From Chryseobacterium sp. BGARF1 (GTDB lineage: Bacteria; Bacteroidota; Bacteroidia; Flavobacteriales; Weeksellaceae): a DNA stretch of 50,093 nucleotides. Positions within the stretch are counted from its first letter, which is position 1, and every line of letters starts with the position of its first letter. The DNA is taken from positions 1 to 50,093 of the forward strand of contig NZ_LELA01000039.1 of assembly GCF_001677955.1 (NCBI RefSeq), written 5' to 3'. This document shows, piece after piece, positions 48,512 to 50,093 of the stretch. Under the pieces are notes generated by a model, which saw nothing but the letters and a program-made list of their open reading frames with translations, was not told the DNA's origin and did no database searches. Position numbers and translations under genes: made by a program.

Positions 48512-48535
48512 CTTCTCATTTAGAGGAGTTTTTTT
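48512..48535 (+). terminator. Terminator after the small outer-membrane protein gene
   Basis: CTTCTC/GAGGAG 6-bp stem (one wobble) with an ATTTA loop and a T7 tail. Confidence 0.75.
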
Positions 48536-48537
48536 GT

Positions 48538-48567
48538 TTGGCATCCTTTTGATAATTGTTACCTTTG
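48538..48567 (+). promoter_or_regulatory. Consensus promoter of rseP
   Basis: TTG (48538-48540), 19-base spacer and TACCTTTG (48560-48567), 24 bases before the ATG. Confidence 0.72.
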
Positions 48568-48591
48568 CAAATTAAAATCTAAAAATAATTA

Positions 48592-49938
48592 ATGGAATTA
48601 GCAATTAAGATCTTTCAATTTATATTAAGCATCTCTATCTTAGTAATTCTTCACGAGCTTGGGCATTTCTTACCCGCAAAATACTTTAAAACCAAAGTAG
48701 AAAAGTTTTATCTTTTCTTCGACCCTTATTTTTCTTTAGTTAAGAAGAAAATTGGTGAAACAGAATACGGAATCGGATGGCTTCCTTTCGGAGGTTATGT
48801 GAAAATTGCCGGAATGGTTGACGAAAGTATGGATACTGAGCAATTGAAACAACCTGCACAGCCGTGGGAATTCAGAGCAAAACCAGCTTGGCAGAGATTG
48901 ATCATTATGTTAGGTGGAGTTACGGTAAATTTCTTCCTTGCTTGGTTAATCTACGGATGTCTTTCATTCTTCAATGGTGAAACTTCTTTTGATACAGCGA
49001 AAGTAGATGCTCCAATGAATTATACGAGTGTTGCTAAAGGAATGGGTTTTCAGGATGGAGATAAAATCTTAAAAGTTGACGGAAAAACTCAGAATAATCT
49101 TGATAAATTAGCTTTAGATGTTTTATTAAGTGATGAAATTACTGTTTTAAGAAACGGAAAAGAAGTTACTTTCCCAACAAATGATGATGGTAAAGCAATG
49201 GCTTTCAGAGATGAAAATCCAAGAGCGTTTCTTACACCAAGATTTCCTGCGGTGATCGATTCTATCTACAATCCTAAAACGCTACAAGCTGGACTGAAAG
49301 TTGGTGACCAAGTTGTTGCTGTAGATGGAAAGAAAATTTCTTATTATGATGAATTTCAGGAAACTGTAAGAAATAATCCAGGGAAAGACCTTAAAGTAGA
49401 TGTAATGAGAGGTGGAGCAATTCAACCGCTTGTTTTATCGGTATCTAAAGAAGGAACTTTAGGATTGGCTTCTTATAAGCAATTGACAAAATTCTACGAA
49501 ACGAAGCATTTTACTTTTGGAGAATCTATCGGAAGAGGTTTCACGAGAAGTATTGAGAGTTTAACGTATCAGGTAAAGCAGTTTAAACTGATTTTCAATA
49601 AAAAAGTTCAGGGTTATAAGAAAGTTGGTGGTCCATTGGCTATCATCAAAAATATGCCTGTTGATAAAGCGAAAGACGGAAGTGTGTCTATTGACTGGAC
49701 GGCTTTCTGGAGTTTTACAGCGATGTTCTCTGTTTGGTTGGCGTTCCTTAACTTAATTCCGATTCCTGGATTGGATGGTGGTCACGTTATTTTCACTTTA
49801 TATGAAATGATCGTTGGAAAACCTGTTCCACAAAAGATATTGGAGAATGCTCAAATGGTTGGGGTTATCTTCCTGTTAGGCTTGATGTTACTTATTTTTG
49901 GTGCAGATATTTTTAAAATCATTACCAATAAATTTTAA
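48592..49938 (+). CDS. rseP: Site-2 intramembrane metalloprotease RseP
   Basis: A 448-residue M50 zinc metalloprotease. The HELGH motif (His21, Glu22, His25) lies in the first membrane helix and the LDGGH ligand motif near residue 398. Two PDZ domains occupy the periplasmic part (about 130-190 and 210-290; KVGDQVVAVDGKKI in the second). RseP releases sigma factors by cutting anti-sigma factors and clears signal peptides. A consensus promoter precedes it and tRNA-Asn follows 81 bases later. Confidence 0.95.
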   Translation: MELAIKIFQFILSISILVILHELGHFLPAKYFKTKVEKFYLFFDPYFSLVKKKIGETEYGIGWLPFGGYVKIAGMVDESMDTEQLKQPAQPWEFRAKPAWQRLIIMLGGVTVNFFLAWLIYGCLSFFNGETSFDTAKVDAPMNYTSVAKGMGFQDGDKILKVDGKTQNNLDKLALDVLLSDEITVLRNGKEVTFPTNDDGKAMAFRDENPRAFLTPRFPAVIDSIYNPKTLQAGLKVGDQVVAVDGKKISYYDEFQETVRNNPGKDLKVDVMRGGAIQPLVLSVSKEGTLGLASYKQLTKFYETKHFTFGESIGRGFTRSIESLTYQVKQFKLIFNKKVQGYKKVGGPLAIIKNMPVDKAKDGSVSIDWTAFWSFTAMFSVWLAFLNLIPIPGLDGGHVIFTLYEMIVGKPVPQKILENAQMVGVIFLLGLMLLIFGADIFKIITNKF

Positions 49939-49966
49939 AAATTATTAAAAAAAATAAATAAAAAAC

Positions 49967-49997
49967 TTGCGTGGTTCAAATATCAGTACTATATTTG
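49967..49997 (+). promoter_or_regulatory. Consensus promoter of tRNA-Asn
   Basis: TTG (49967-49969), 20-base spacer and TATATTTG (49990-49997), about 22 bases upstream of the tRNA. Confidence 0.75.
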
Positions 49998-50019
49998 CAC
50001 CACTCTAAAAGAGGAACAT

Positions 50020-50093
50020 TCCTCCTTAGCTCAGTTGGTTAGAGCATCTGACTGTTAATCAGAGGGTCCTTGGTTCGAGCCCAAGAGGAGGAG
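50020..50093 (+). tRNA. tRNA-Asn (anticodon GTT)
   Basis: A full cloverleaf is readable: acceptor TCCTCCT/AGGAGGA, D arm GCTC...GAGC, anticodon stem TCTGA/TCAGA around loop CTGTTAA (anticodon GTT), variable loop GGGTC, T arm CTTGG/CCAAG with TTCGAGC, discriminator G at 50093. The window ends at the discriminator, so whether CCA is encoded is not visible. Further tRNAs may follow outside the window. Confidence 0.97.

Noticed and set aside
50020..50093. tRNA-Asn as an integration site for a mobile element
   Set aside because: The window ends at the tRNA; no integrase or duplicated tRNA end is visible on the left side.

Overview
The window looks like chromosomal DNA of a member of the phylum Bacteroidota, class Flavobacteriia, most like Chryseobacterium or a close relative in the Weeksellaceae. 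The reasons are low G+C, A/T-rich translation starts with few Shine-Dalgarno sites, promoters of the TTG-N19-TAnnTTTG type, a type IX secretion sorting tail, and syntenic blocks typical of the group (mutL-rhomboid; bamD-rpoZ-coaBC-DUF4835-recN; tatD-tcdA). This placement is by inspection, not by database search. No prophage, IS element, integron or CRISPR array was seen.

Layout. 94-5498 (minus) is a mutL-led transcription unit: mutL, a rhomboid protease, two tandem paralogous membrane-anchored endonuclease/exonuclease/phosphatase proteins and two small lipoproteins. 5686-9344 (minus) holds an OmpR-type two-component pair followed by a UspA-like protein and a YoaK-type membrane protein. 9486-11201 (minus) is a small unit with YegP, an orphan HsdR-N-like nuclease and an exported basic Cys-rich peptide. 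11321-15123 is the least conventional part: a TPR-lipoprotein histidine kinase with a LuxR-like regulator, a 76-residue Gly/Asn-rich exported peptide, a highly structured intergenic block, and a divergent membrane protein of unknown function. 15156-17069 holds msrA and a ROK sugar kinase separated by a repeat-bearing spacer.

17151-23990 (minus) is an iron-uptake locus: a TonB-dependent receptor, then an operon PepSY-receptor-PepSY, with shared Fur-like decamers at both promoters. 24147-29628 carries secA, a DUF2795 protein, a nucleotide-sugar epimerase and a T9SS cargo protein. 29726-36988 (mostly plus) has DUF2797, WG-repeat and AsmA-like proteins, small orphans and a radical SAM protein. 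37085-42479 (minus) is the recN/DUF4835/coaBC/rpoZ/bamD block, followed by a TetR regulator. 43301-45019 (plus) is an overlapping tatD-tcdA-rnpA unit linked to tRNA maturation. The right end has DUF4126, S41 peptidase, omega-amidase, a small outer-membrane protein, rseP and tRNA-Asn.

Most of the window is ordinary core genome. The best leads for something undescribed are the structured element at 13984-14158 with interleaved inverted repeats next to a Gly-rich peptide and a two-component system, the MutL that has lost its endonuclease motifs, the phased ATTA boxes at 7156-7190, and the TCTAAATAAA decamers of the iron locus.
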